Shown in pieces: positions 24,201 through 32,530 of a DNA stretch of 64,000 nucleotides; position 1 is the stretch's first letter; each line of letters opens with the position of its first letter. The stretch comes from Paenibacillus phytohabitans (GTDB lineage Bacteria; Bacillota; Bacilli; Paenibacillales; Paenibacillaceae): the NCBI RefSeq assembly GCF_013141775.1, contig NZ_WHOB01000089.1, positions 62,001 to 126,000 on the forward strand. The letters are read 5' to 3'. The translations under genes and the position numbers were made by a program. The notes under the pieces were generated by a model that did not search any database, was not told where the DNA came from, and saw only the letters and a list, made by a program, of their open reading frames with translations.

Positions 24201-26296
24201 TGGACGTTAACCTGTTTGGTCCAGACGCTGCGGCTAGCGCACTCCTTGCTCCATACGATGCCGAATTGGCAACTGTACGGAGTACGGTTGTAGGCTACAC
24301 CAATGTCGATCTCTACACTTACCGCATGATCAATGGCAAATCGACACGTGTTGTACGCAGTGAAGAAACACCCATCGGGAATATGATTGCCGACAGCATC
24401 GCGGAGAAAGTCACAGAACTCCTGCCGAGCTTCGTTTCGGCTAGCGATCGCGCCTCCATCAAGGGTGTTGTTGCTATCCAGAACGGCGGCGGCATACGTG
24501 AGGCCATCAATGTTGGTGACATTACAATGGGCGAGGTGCTGACCACCCTGCCTTTCGGTAACGGCCTTGCCGCACTTAAAGTAACCGGTGCTGAAATCAT
24601 CTCCTCACTGGAGAATGCGGTCAGCGGAATCAGCTCCGACCAGGGCCGGTTCGCACACGTCTCCGGTATGCGATACACCTATGATTCGACCAAAAAGCCG
24701 GAGATTGTAGATTCATTAACCAACAAAGTAACTCAGGCTGGCGAAAGAATTGTTTCCGTTGATATCAAGCAGGCGGACGGTTCCTACTTGCCTGTTGATC
24801 CGGCAGCCTACTACATCCTGTCCACGAACTCCTTCATGGCAGGAGGCGGCGACTTCTACCGTGCGCTGGCTTCAGCCAAAGCAGACGGACGGTATTATGA
24901 GCTGGGTCTACCAGATTTTGAAGTCCTGTTAGCCTACCTGAAGAGCCATAATCCGGTGACTTCCTGCCTTGAAGGACGCATCACAGACCTGAAAGGTGCG
25001 GCACCGACTCCTACACCAACACCGGCACCGACTTCAGGTTCAGGTGGAGGTCCGGGAACAACGGTACCAACTGCAACACCATCACCTAGTCCAACAGCTA
25101 CTGCCACAGCAGCAGTGCCGCCGCAGGTAACAACGATTACCGCAGCTGATCTGACTGCACAGCTCGCAGCCCTGCCTGCCGGCACCAGTGAGCTGATCAT
25201 CCCGCTTACTGCTTCAGCAGGCGGTGCTCAAGTTGTACTGCCGGGCAGTGTCCTGGTTCAGCAGGCTGCTGCGAAACCAAATACAGTGCTGACTTTCACC
25301 TCTACCGGCGGAGCATCCTATTCGCTGCCGCTGAGCCTTATTAACGGAACGGCACTGGCTGCCCAGCTTGGTACCAGTGACTTTACGGTTACAGTCTCTC
25401 TGCTCCAGGCGGCTACCGCCACACTCGACAGTCTGAATAAGGCTATCGCAGCACAGGCTGGCTCCGTCACTCTGGCCGCACCGGTCATTGAATTCTTGGT
25501 TACCGCTGAGGCCGGCAATACAAGTGTGCCGCTGAACAGCTTCGGCAGCACCTACGTGAAGCGGACTATCACTGCAACGGGAGCGTTGAGTTCTCAAGGG
25601 GCAACAGCCGTATCCTATGACCCGGCTACCGGCAAGCTGTCCTTCGTACCTTCAATCTTCGCCGGCATCTCAGGCGGAAATACTGAAGTGACGATCAAAC
25701 GCAACAGCAACAGCTACTATACGGTTGTGAAGTCCACCAAGACCTTCGGTGATACTACAGGGCACTGGGCGCAATCATCCATTGAGCTGCTGGCTTCCAA
25801 GCTGATTATTACCGGCACCAGCAGTACCGCCTTCTCGCCTTCGCTGTCTATCACGCGGGCAGAATTCGCGGCACTGATTACCCGCTCTCTCGGACTCGCA
25901 TCCGCAAGCGGAGGAACCACCTTCAGTGATGTCAGTACAGGTGCATGGTATGCTGATGCCGTACAGACAGCAGCCGCAGCAGGTCTGATTACCGGATATA
26001 CGGATGGCAGCTTCAAGCCGGGCAATCCGATCAGCCGCCAGGAAATGGCTGCGGTCCTGTCCAAAGCCATCAAGTACACCGGCAAAACCCTGACTGCCGA
26101 TCCGGCAGTGCTGGCTAAATTCAGTGATGCTGCAGGCATCCCGGACTGGTCCAGAGCAGCAGTAGCAGGAATAGCTGCCGAAGGCATCATTCAGGGGACA
26201 CCTGACGGCGCGTTCGCTCCGGCGAAGCTGGCTACCCGTGCGGAAGCCGCTACGATGCTGGAGAAGACCTTGAAGTCACTTCAATTCATTAACTGA
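21203..26296 (+). CDS. Surface nuclease / 5'-nucleotidase fusion with SLH anchor (1697 aa)
   Basis: The architecture is a signal peptide (1-38), a chitobiase/Ig-like domain (about 55-130), an OB-fold YhcR-like domain (about 135-250), and an ExeM/NucH-type endonuclease (about 400-720, with ASFNIENF, LTEVQD, NHFNSK, LGDLNDF and DHDPL). A UshA-type 5'-nucleotidase follows (about 730-1260, with LHTNDTHGH, DAGDVFSG, GNHEFD and GGHSHT), then a Pro-Thr linker, a beta-rich segment and three SLH domains (about 1513-1697). It should cut extracellular nucleic acid and strip phosphate from the nucleotides while bound to the cell wall. GGGGAGG precedes the ATG at 21203. Pho-box-like repeats upstream fit phosphate starvation control. 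Confidence 0.93.
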   Translation: MKLSSQCRRPLSLFLAVALLLTGIFPGFSSGVSTASAEAVPFDVGITQAPSVTASPASSSKVGIGSTITLSTSVTASVYYSVYTNDSPIAEAENVWYESPIVVGSNYTTLTIKAYSLLPDLEKGPTATFKYTVAAVLDNLKISQIQGASHTSPYLDSLVTNVKGIVTYIKDANNFYIQSATADMDNDIKTSEAILIYQKGGSSAVKVGDAITVDGTVKEYGFSGQLTTTEIAASKTTVLSIGNPLPAATLLGTGGRVVPTTVIDDDKFVKFEPDTDAIDFYESLEGMRLELTKPTTVGPAVYYASSSTFEIPVVTVNGTANTTEVTSAAGGLVLTGADFNPQRLILSVKSAPVLTTGQQFTSNITGIMNYDYGKFLISTETGTLPDVSPSKLQREVTSLSSNAEGKLNIASFNIENFSKLNDPKKIKNVAKDIVNNLKTPDIIGLTEVQDNNGTGTGVTEANESFEVLIAAIEDIDGGASAYAYTDIAPVNNQDGGVPEGNIRSGFLYNTNRVALKSGTSGSATESVTYSKTSGLSVNPGRIDPTNEAFIDSRKPVAAEFTFEGNDVIVIANHFNSKSSDNYLFGSVQPPVFTTEVQRAKIAKIVNGFVEDVLQENADANVVVLGDLNDFQFSNTLNILKGSALTNLVNTLPLNERYSYVFQGNSQTLDHILVNNRLASDTTLDIVHINSDFADPGDYPPGTEFPADIRISDHDPLLAQIDFATEDFNLRVLHTNDTHGHLENVAKRTSATSSERTGNTVLLDAGDVFSGTLYFNQFKGQADIKFMNNIGYDVMTFGNHEFDMNKEQPEVLKNFVTAAQFPFASSNIDFTTNNSELADLYHEMTGILETDEAKSTAKDGNIYPSVIKDVYGEKIGIFGLTTEDTVGLSSPGDKIIFKNHIESAKKTVEALEAQGINKIIAVTHLGYTVDQELAKAVPGIDIIVGGHSHTKVDNPPTPIVNVGTGKNVLIVQTGEYSQFLGELDVTFDKDGEIKTYKGKLLDVNLFGPDAAASALLAPYDAELATVRSTVVGYTNVDLYTYRMINGKSTRVVRSEETPIGNMIADSIAEKVTELLPSFVSASDRASIKGVVAIQNGGGIREAINVGDITMGEVLTTLPFGNGLAALKVTGAEIISSLENAVSGISSDQGRFAHVSGMRYTYDSTKKPEIVDSLTNKVTQAGERIVSVDIKQADGSYLPVDPAAYYILSTNSFMAGGGDFYRALASAKADGRYYELGLPDFEVLLAYLKSHNPVTSCLEGRITDLKGAAPTPTPTPAPTSGSGGGPGTTVPTATPSPSPTATATAAVPPQVTTITAADLTAQLAALPAGTSELIIPLTASAGGAQVVLPGSVLVQQAAAKPNTVLTFTSTGGASYSLPLSLINGTALAAQLGTSDFTVTVSLLQAATATLDSLNKAIAAQAGSVTLAAPVIEFLVTAEAGNTSVPLNSFGSTYVKRTITATGALSSQGATAVSYDPATGKLSFVPSIFAGISGGNTEVTIKRNSNSYYTVVKSTKTFGDTTGHWAQSSIELLASKLIITGTSSTAFSPSLSITRAEFAALITRSLGLASASGGTTFSDVSTGAWYADAVQTAAAAGLITGYTDGSFKPGNPISRQEMAAVLSKAIKYTGKTLTADPAVLAKFSDAAGIPDWSRAAVAGIAAEGIIQGTPDGAFAPAKLATRAEAATMLEKTLKSLQFIN

Positions 26297-26317
26297 CCAG
26301 GCTCAAAGTTATACATT

Positions 26318-26366
26318 GAAAAGGCGGTACCCGCGGCGCATAATGCGCTGCAGGTGCCGCCTTTTT
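26318..26366 (+). terminator. Terminator after the SLH nuclease gene
   Basis: AAAGGCGG..ACC..GC..GCGCAT pairs with ATGCGC..GC..GGT..CCGCCTTT, followed by TTTTT. It can also serve the converging DUF4179 gene. Confidence 0.85.
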
Positions 26367-26378
26367 ATACGGGTATGA

Positions 26379-27545
26379 TTACTTCGCCAGTGATGGCACC
26401 GGATCCGGCAATGATACCGGTACCTGCACCTCCACCTCAAATTCAGGGATATACTCCTTCTCCTGGTTCCCCTCTGTGTCTATGGACAATATCCGGAAGG
26501 GCTTTACCGTAATATGATCCGTCTTATACTGGAGCGGTTCGAATAGAGCAGCAGCGATCAGCACATTGCCTCCTGTGGCATTCCAGCCGGTAGACCCGTT
26601 GATCTCCCGCAATACATGGCCCTGATCATCCACAAGGTCATAGCCCAAGAAATCCTTATGATCGACAGGCTGACCTGCAGGCCGTTCAAGCCGGGTGGTG
26701 ATCCTCGTTGTAATCGGAGTAAGCTCAACAGTATCGAGTGTGAAAATCATACCGGAGCTCTGGCGGATTAACGGCTCCGCAATGATGCTGTGATAGGTCT
26801 TCTTTTGCACCGGCAGCTTAATTACAAAAGGCTCCTGGATCCCCTGTACGTCTATGGTAAGCGTAAGCTCAAAATCATCCGGGAACGCCCGCCCCCCCTG
26901 ATTCTGCAAATCCGTGAATTGAATGATCCTTGAATCCGCATCCTTCCCGCGAAGCAAGAACGGGCCAAACGAACCGCCGCCGCTGCTGCCAAGCGGACCA
27001 TAGGTATTAATATCCTCACCGTTGATCGACAGCTTAATATCTGTCATGAGATCACTAACATCCCCCTGCCGGAACTCCAATACATCCGTTTGGCGCCCGA
27101 TCCCCAGTGATACGCGAATTCCATCGTACAGCACTTCAGGTACAATAAGCGTTAGTCCGTCATGGGTATCGCTCAGCTCAGGTTTCTGTACTGCCGCCAG
27201 CCCCTGCTGATCCGCATTCCGCAGCCCCAGATCCCCGGCTAGCCTGAAGATCGACTCCATCCCCGGAATCTGCTTAATGGACGCGGCCAGCGTCGGAGAG
27301 ATAAACTCTGTCCCCGTGATCAGCAGAAACAGCAGCAGCAGCACCGCAGCCACTATGCCTGTACCCCTTCGAAGTACACTGCCTCGTCTTCTGCATAGTC
27401 CGACTGGTTCTGTCCTCGTTCCCCGCTGCTGCCCGTCCTTGTACCGGTTCATTATGCGTTCTTCCAGATCTACTTGGACCGGTGTATCACGGACCATCCG
27501 TCCGATCCGCTCCAATTCTTCTTCCTCCCAGTTAGCGTGGTTCAT
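26379..27545 (-). CDS. DUF4179 membrane protein, probable anti-sigma factor
   Basis: A 388-residue single-span protein: a cytoplasmic N-terminus (1-60), a membrane span near 60-80 (GIVAAVLLLLFLLITGTEF), then an extracellular DUF4179 region (SPTLAASIKQIPGMESIF) and a C-terminal beta domain (DUF5643-like). Its start overlaps the end of the ECF sigma gene by 14 bases, the usual arrangement for a sigma factor and its membrane regulator. What signal it senses is unknown. Confidence 0.85.
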   Translation of the reverse strand: MNHANWEEEELERIGRMVRDTPVQVDLEERIMNRYKDGQQRGTRTEPVGLCRRRGSVLRRGTGIVAAVLLLLFLLITGTEFISPTLAASIKQIPGMESIFRLAGDLGLRNADQQGLAAVQKPELSDTHDGLTLIVPEVLYDGIRVSLGIGRQTDVLEFRQGDVSDLMTDIKLSINGEDINTYGPLGSSGGGSFGPFLLRGKDADSRIIQFTDLQNQGGRAFPDDFELTLTIDVQGIQEPFVIKLPVQKKTYHSIIAEPLIRQSSGMIFTLDTVELTPITTRITTRLERPAGQPVDHKDFLGYDLVDDQGHVLREINGSTGWNATGGNVLIAAALFEPLQYKTDHITVKPFRILSIDTEGNQEKEYIPEFEVEVQVPVSLPDPVPSLAK

Positions 27546-28134
27546 GAGCGATCATCCCTCCACTGTTTTGACGGCGTCCGAGTTTTTTGCGCAGCCGCTC
27601 ATATTTTTTGCGGACCGCCCCGGGCTTCAAGTCCATAATCGTTCCGATTTCCTCAAAGCTATGCTCCTCCAGTGCCCTCAGCAGCAGAATTTGCCGTTCC
27701 TCCATACTCAGCTTCTCCAGCAGTTCATGAACAACCTCCGTATATCGTGAACCTTCGGCGCACTCCGCCTGCTGCTGATGGCTCCTGTAGATGGAGAGCA
27801 GCCTGAAGCCTTTGTTCCTCTGTTTAATCCGGTCCAGGCAATGGTTGCGTGCAATGGTATACAGCCAGGCCGAGAAAGAGACCTTTGCCGAGTACTGCCC
27901 CACCCGCTCCAAGGCTCTGATAAAAATCTCCTGAGCCGCATCCTCCGCCTCTTCCCGGTTACCCAGCAGGTAATAGCAGTACAGGTAGATCGGCCGCTGA
28001 AAATGTCTGATGATCCAAGTGAAGGCCTGTATATCTCCCAGCTGAACCTTCTCAACCCTTTGCTCCATGGTCAGCTCTGCCGCCTGCTCCTGTTCTGCAT
28101 CTCTATTCGTCCGGCAGATTTCCGTTTCATCCAC
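27532..28134 (-). CDS. ECF RNA polymerase sigma factor
   Basis: A 200-residue sigma-70 family protein with region 2 (VQLGDIQAFTWIIRHFQRPIYLYCYYLLGNREEAEDAAQEIFIRAL) and region 4 (LEKLSMEERQILLLRALEEHSFEEIGTIMDLKPGAVRKKYERLRKKL). The start is GTG, placed by GGAGGGGGAGCT. It is co-transcribed with the DUF4179 gene, which probably holds it inactive. Its own promoter in the 226-base gap upstream may be autoregulated, but I cannot identify a sure motif. Confidence 0.92.
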   Translation of the reverse strand: MDETEICRTNRDAEQEQAAELTMEQRVEKVQLGDIQAFTWIIRHFQRPIYLYCYYLLGNREEAEDAAQEIFIRALERVGQYSAKVSFSAWLYTIARNHCLDRIKQRNKGFRLLSIYRSHQQQAECAEGSRYTEVVHELLEKLSMEERQILLLRALEEHSFEEIGTIMDLKPGAVRKKYERLRKKLGRRQNSGGMIAHEPR

Positions 28135-28268
28135 AGCTCCCCCTCCTCTATGCCTGTATAACTGTCAAAATCCTGATTTTGTGACACGCGCTCTAAAAAA
28201 TCCTGGAGACTCGTGAAGTCAGCCCTTGCAAATGCAAATTTGTTCGTTTATTATAAAACTAATAATAT

Positions 28269-28286
28269 GTTCTATATTTATAGAAC
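28269..28286. promoter_or_regulatory. Perfect palindrome, candidate operator of the ArsR-type regulator
   Basis: GTTCTATA and TATAGAAC are separated by TT. It sits about 75 bases before the ArsR-type gene, just past a possible -10 (TAATAT), a usual place for self-repression. Confidence 0.45.
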
Positions 28287-28361
28287 TAAATCGAAAATAG
28301 TTATCATTTGTTCATTATATCGCTGCCGTAATATCACTTCTCCAGAAAGCAGGTACCCCCT

Positions 28362-29267
28362 ATGGATTACAAGGTAACAGTCGATTTCGCGCCAATCTAT
28401 GAGTGCATCTCCAGCTTAAATGCTTTTATCGGGAAGCAGAACCACAATGCTATGGACGCTGGAATCTCCTGGATTCGCGAGGTACAGACCCGGTTCGCCC
28501 CCGTTATGCTCCAGAAAATGAAAGAAGTAATGAAGCTCACCGATAACTTCAGTCTGTCTCCTTACATATGGAGCTGCCCGGAAGAGCGCACGGTCAAGAA
28601 GTTCCTGGGCTGGTTCGAAGCCCTCTCCCCGGGTGAGCTGTATGAGATTGCCGGCCGCTTCGGGCAGACTGTCCCCTCCAACCTGGCCGAGCTGCGAAGC
28701 TCTGCCGCTGAGGTCATCAGAGCTTGGGATACGGGGTATTTCAGCAGCATTGATCCGGCCATTATGGAAGGGCTGCAGCAGGAGGCTGCGGCAAGGGCGG
28801 CGCTGCTGAACGGAACGAATGATATGGAGGTGTACGAGACGGCCACAGCAGGCATGCGGCTATACCCTTCAGAAACCCTGAAGCAGGTCATTATTACACC
28901 GCAATATCATGCCCGGCCTCTCGTAACCTCCACACTCTTTGATGAATTTATGTTCACCAGCTACTCCTGTGATATTCTTCCTCCGGAAGAAGGGCGGCCC
29001 GCACCGGCTCTGCTGCGGCTTACCCGGGCGCTGTCGGATGAGACGCGGCTCTACATTCTCCGCCTGCTGACCGGCAGGCAGCTGAATTTCACTGAGATTG
29101 TGAAGGAGGTCGGCCTGTCCAAAAGCACGATCCACTACCATCTGATCGCACTGCGGGCGGCGGGTCTGGTCATTGTTCATACTACCAGCAAAAACACGTC
29201 CTACAGCCTGCGCCTTGAGGCGCTGAACGGCCTGCCCGGACGAATCGGGGAATACCTGGAGGGGTGA
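28362..29267 (+). CDS. ArsR-type helix-turn-helix regulator with an N-terminal sensor region
   Basis: The protein has 301 residues. The C-terminal part (about 215-290) is a winged helix: LTRALSDETRLYILRLLTGRQLNFTEIVKEVGLSKSTIHYHLIALRAAGLV, typical of the ArsR group. The first 210 residues are helical and of the type found before HTH domains in Paenibacillus regulators (DUF5937-like), likely a ligand or dimer domain. The ATG at 28362 has only a weak AGCAGG site. Its stop overlaps the start region of the MFS exporter gene, suggesting that it controls that exporter. Confidence 0.85.
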   Translation: MDYKVTVDFAPIYECISSLNAFIGKQNHNAMDAGISWIREVQTRFAPVMLQKMKEVMKLTDNFSLSPYIWSCPEERTVKKFLGWFEALSPGELYEIAGRFGQTVPSNLAELRSSAAEVIRAWDTGYFSSIDPAIMEGLQQEAAARAALLNGTNDMEVYETATAGMRLYPSETLKQVIITPQYHARPLVTSTLFDEFMFTSYSCDILPPEEGRPAPALLRLTRALSDETRLYILRLLTGRQLNFTEIVKEVGLSKSTIHYHLIALRAAGLVIVHTTSKNTSYSLRLEALNGLPGRIGEYLEG

Positions 29268-29272
29268 GTTCT

Positions 29273-30544
29273 ATGCACAAACGCAGCTATTACGGGTTAT
29301 TATCCACGATTTCCTTGAGCGCCTTCGGCGATGCCTTTGGACTGCTGGCAATGGAATGGCTTGTCTATGAGCTGACTGGCTCCAAGCTGGCTATGGGTGC
29401 ACTTGCCCTCAGCTCCATGATTCCTGAGCAGGCGCTCCGCCTGCTCGGCTCCCCCTTATCCGACCGGCTGCCCCGCGTCCGGTTCATGGCCTGCCTCGCG
29501 TCGCTGCGTCTGCTGGCCCTCCTGCTGCCGCTGGGCATGGGGCTCGCCGGCCACCTGCAGCTGTGGCATTTGTTCGCTGCCGCCAGTCTCAGCGGAGCCT
29601 GCTCCGCCTTGTTCATGCCAACCGCAATGGCCGTGATTCCCGGCATCGCAAGCACCAGCAAGCTGATGCGCGCCTTCGCCATCATCGACGGCTGCAAGGG
29701 TGCCGCCGCACTTCTCGGCCCGGCCCTCGCCGGCGTGTTGACCGCAGCCAGCGGGGCCTTGCCGGCGCTCGGCATCAATGCCGTTTGTTATACGGCAGCG
29801 ATAGCCACTCTGCTGCTCTTGCCCCGCATGGGTAAGCCGGCAGCAGCCCCCGCCGGCAGCTTCTCGACAGCCCTCTATCTGCGGGAGGTAGCCGAAGGCT
29901 TCTCGTTCTACCGGCAGTTCCCCGCCATGCTGACGATTATGATGATGGCCGCCGTCAGCAATCTGAGCTCCATTGCCGTATGGACCATGATGGTCCCTTA
30001 TGTCCGCGAGGTGCTGCACCGGGATGCAGCAGCGGTGGGCTCGCTGTCTACGGCCTCTGCCCTCGGATACTTAGCCGGACTGGGTGTGATCTCCCTGATG
30101 GGCGAGATCACGAAGCGGCGCATCGTGATGCTCGGCAGCCTGGGCTTATCGGGTATCGTCACAATGGTGTGGGGGGGCATCCCCAGCTATTTCTTTGCCC
30201 TATTTGCGGTATTCGCCGCCGGACTGCTGGGACCTTTCTTCGGTTCCTTAAGCTCCTCCCTGCATGGACGGCTGGTTCCCGGCCACCTGCAGGGGCGGGT
30301 CAACTCGGTCCGGTTCCTGATTGGCGGGAGCCTGTCACCGCTCGGTGCCCTGGCAGGAGGAGCGGTCGCTGAGCTCTATGGGGTGCCTGCTCTTTTGCTG
30401 GCCGCAGGAATTCTTCCTGCCCTGTATGCAGGAGTGGCGCTGCGCTGGACGGGACTGAAGGCGCTGGACGGGGACTTATCCGTGCTGGAACAGAGCACGC
30501 GTCCGAAGAGTGAAGTCACCCTAACGGGCAATATAACTGTATAG
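29273..30544 (+). CDS. Major facilitator superfamily transporter
   Basis: About 423 residues with 12 predicted spans. SLSAFGDAFGLLAMEWLVYELTGSKLAMG at the start and PLSDRLPRVRFM in the loop after span 2 match the MFS_3/enterobactin-exporter-like group (drug or siderophore efflux). The ATG at 29273 is favoured: GGAGG lies 10 bases upstream, while the GTG at 29264 overlaps the binding site and the ArsR-type stop. Co-transcribed with the regulator. Substrate unknown. Confidence 0.85.
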   Translation: MHKRSYYGLLSTISLSAFGDAFGLLAMEWLVYELTGSKLAMGALALSSMIPEQALRLLGSPLSDRLPRVRFMACLASLRLLALLLPLGMGLAGHLQLWHLFAAASLSGACSALFMPTAMAVIPGIASTSKLMRAFAIIDGCKGAAALLGPALAGVLTAASGALPALGINAVCYTAAIATLLLLPRMGKPAAAPAGSFSTALYLREVAEGFSFYRQFPAMLTIMMMAAVSNLSSIAVWTMMVPYVREVLHRDAAAVGSLSTASALGYLAGLGVISLMGEITKRRIVMLGSLGLSGIVTMVWGGIPSYFFALFAVFAAGLLGPFFGSLSSSLHGRLVPGHLQGRVNSVRFLIGGSLSPLGALAGGAVAELYGVPALLLAAGILPALYAGVALRWTGLKALDGDLSVLEQSTRPKSEVTLTGNITV

Positions 30545-30653
30545 ACTGAACTCTGCTTTTTATTATTATGCGCTAGGCTGCGGTCGAAACTGCGTGAGAT
30601 GTTTGGACTCCCGGCGGGCGGGCACTTTAATTTCGTGTGGACTAGAAGTAAAA

Positions 30654-30830
30654 TGTTGTACTTTCTGCAGAATTTTCGCACAGAAGGGGCCTTCCGGGGC
30701 GCATTGTTGTACTTTTTGCAGGATTTTTGCCGATTTCATGCTGGTCAGAGCTAGATTGTTGCACTTTCTGCAAGATTATTGCAGATTCGCTGCCCACCAG
30801 AAACATATTGTTGTAATTTGTACAGCAATT
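30654..30830. repeat. Tandem degenerate repeats, about 52-bp period (family A)
   Basis: Four units begin TGTTG(T/C)ACTTT(C/T)TGCAG-like at 30654, 30705, 30757 and 30809 (spacing 51, 52, 52). The same core recurs on both strands at 43893-44078, so it is a dispersed repeat. The small ORFs across it (CTFCRIF-like peptides) follow from the repeat and have no binding sites. The rest of the 436-base gap holds only the hairpin at 30920. Confidence 0.8.
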
Positions 30831-30919
30831 CATCAGTCTGGACGGAGCCACAGGCAGCGCAGCGCAACCAGCTGCTGCTTCACCTGCGAAGCCGCAGGAA
30901 GCGGCCGGCACAACACGTC

Positions 30920-30958
30920 AAACAGGGCGATGCCGTCATGCACATCGCCCTGTTTCTC
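30920..30958. terminator. Terminator-like hairpin downstream of the histidine phosphatase gene
   Basis: AAACAGGGCGATG (30920-30932) is a 13-base exact complement of 30943-30955. T runs are short on both strands. It is 23 bases past the phosphatase stop on the minus strand. Confidence 0.6.
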
Positions 30959-30980
30959 TTAAGAAGTTCGTGCTGCAGAA

Positions 30981-31619
30981 TCAGGATTCCATCCCGTCCT
31001 CAGTGGTCTCATAATGACTGGTATCGCCGTGAAGCACAATCTCGGGCACACCGTCCGTGATATCGATTCTGCACAGACAGGTAGGATAGATGTAGGGCAG
31101 ATCCCAGAGCTTGTTCATGGCTCTATCCTCGAAATAAGCCATAAGCACCTTAATCACCACCGTATGCGTCACAATGAGCACCGAGCCGCCTTCGTGGAGG
31201 TCTGCGATCTCCCGCAGCTTGCCCAGCGCACGCTCCTGCACCGCTGCAAAGGTCTCACTGCCCTCTACACTGAACTGCTCCGGGTCGCTCCAGAAGAACT
31301 GATGCTGCTCCGGATACTGAAGCTGCAGCTCTGCGGTATCACGGCCTTCCCAGACTCCCATGCCGATCTCCTTGAATTCATCGCAGGCCGTAAGCGGCAA
31401 GTCCCGCTCTCCCATGATAATCTCCGCCGTCCGCAGCGCCCGGGGACTAGAGCTCGCGTACACCGCGTCCAGCTCCACCTGCTCCATGCTCCTGCTTAGC
31501 CATTCTGCCTGCCGGACGCCCAGCGGCGTAAGCTCTGAATCCTGATGGCCCTGCATCCGCTTCTGCACATTCCATTCGGTCTGCCCGTGCCGGGTAATGT
31601 ACACCGTTGTTGTAGTCAT
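30981..31619 (-). CDS. Histidine phosphatase family protein (phosphoglycerate mutase-like)
   Basis: A 212-residue branch-1 histidine phosphatase. TRHGQTEWNVQKRMQG carries the phosphorylated histidine and its arginine; later SSPRALRTAEII, EIGMGVWEGR and VLIVTHTVVIK supply the second histidine and the glutamate. These enzymes remove phosphate from sugars or small metabolites. AGAGGAG precedes the ATG. It ends a minus-strand series after the AAC(3)-like gene. Confidence 0.9.
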   Translation of the reverse strand: MTTTTVYITRHGQTEWNVQKRMQGHQDSELTPLGVRQAEWLSRSMEQVELDAVYASSSPRALRTAEIIMGERDLPLTACDEFKEIGMGVWEGRDTAELQLQYPEQHQFFWSDPEQFSVEGSETFAAVQERALGKLREIADLHEGGSVLIVTHTVVIKVLMAYFEDRAMNKLWDLPYIYPTCLCRIDITDGVPEIVLHGDTSHYETTEDGMES

Positions 31620-31687
31620 GAAACTCTGCTCCTCTCAAGACGATAGCTCTCTTGCTCTATCCATAATCAATTACGCCTCTGCACCTC

Positions 31688-32491
31688 TTACGTACGCTTG
31701 CGTTCCAGCCACTTCACCGCGTAATCCACAATCTCCCGCTGCGGAATCAGCTGTGCCGCCGATGCGGCCACCAGGCCGCTGGCAGCAAGCCTGGTCTCCC
31801 GGCCAAAGTCCGCGCCCAACTCCGCGAAATCATCCGAGTTCCAGTTGTAATCACTGAATTCCATCCATTGTCTGACTCCGTCCACCATCATCGGCGCTGC
31901 AGCCATGACTTCCTGTTTCCCGGCATAGTCTGCCCGGTATTCCGCCAGATGCAGTGAGGTATTATTAAGATTGTCTACGCCAAGCAGCAGCACGCTTCCT
32001 CCCAGCTCATAGATCCGGGCCAGCGGAGAATGCTCACCGAAGGCGTACTCCAGGCTATGCCCGTCGATTATGACATCCCGGTGTTTCCCCCAAGCGGCAA
32101 AAGAGTCGATCGGATGGCTGCTGCGCCGGACGCCCTGCTGCTTGCGGAAGCAGTCGGGAATCACGCCCATCCCTCTAAGCGGAGTCAGGTCCGGGTCATA
32201 TGCAGGCATATGCTCCCGGATGCCGGGCCACCAGGCCTCCGGCACCGGCGGTTTGCTCCAGCCTGACGGATCGGTCAGATCCGAGGATTGCGTAGGCATA
32301 ACGAGCGTCCCTTCTTCACCCAGCACCTTCTCCAGCGCCAGGATAACGGCAACCGGACCACCGGCCACCCACTGTCCCAGTGATTTAAAGGAAGAATGCA
32401 GCAGCAGGGTCATTCCTTCATGCACGCCCAGCTTACGGAAGTCGGCGGCAAGTGTATCTACGGTAATCAGTGTTCCTTGTACTTCTTCCAT
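31688..32491 (-). CDS. AAC(3)-family aminoglycoside N-acetyltransferase-like protein
   Basis: About 267 residues. LLLHSSFKSLGQWVAGGPVAVILALEKVLGEEGTLVMPTQS and the RRSSHPIDSFAAWG motif are characteristic of the AAC(3)/YokD antibiotic acetyltransferase fold. Such chromosomal members do not always give resistance, and the neighbours show no sign of a mobile cassette. The ATG at 32491 follows GGAGG at 7 bases; the ATG at 32527 is possible but weaker. It is directly downstream of the YesN-type regulator. Confidence 0.85.
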   Translation of the reverse strand: MEEVQGTLITVDTLAADFRKLGVHEGMTLLLHSSFKSLGQWVAGGPVAVILALEKVLGEEGTLVMPTQSSDLTDPSGWSKPPVPEAWWPGIREHMPAYDPDLTPLRGMGVIPDCFRKQQGVRRSSHPIDSFAAWGKHRDVIIDGHSLEYAFGEHSPLARIYELGGSVLLLGVDNLNNTSLHLAEYRADYAGKQEVMAAAPMMVDGVRQWMEFSDYNWNSDDFAELGADFGRETRLAASGLVAASAAQLIPQREIVDYAVKWLERKRT

Positions 32492-32530
32492 TCCATTGCC
32501 TCCAGCCTCTAGCCATCCGTTGTTCATATC

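Noticed and set aside
30594..30962. 122-codon frame with repeated CTFCRIF peptides
   Set aside because: The peptide repeats come from the intergenic DNA repeat family A; no ribosome binding site.
31688..32491. Acquired aminoglycoside resistance cassette
   Set aside because: The AAC(3)-like gene lies in a chromosomal series with no mobile element, integron site or base composition shift.
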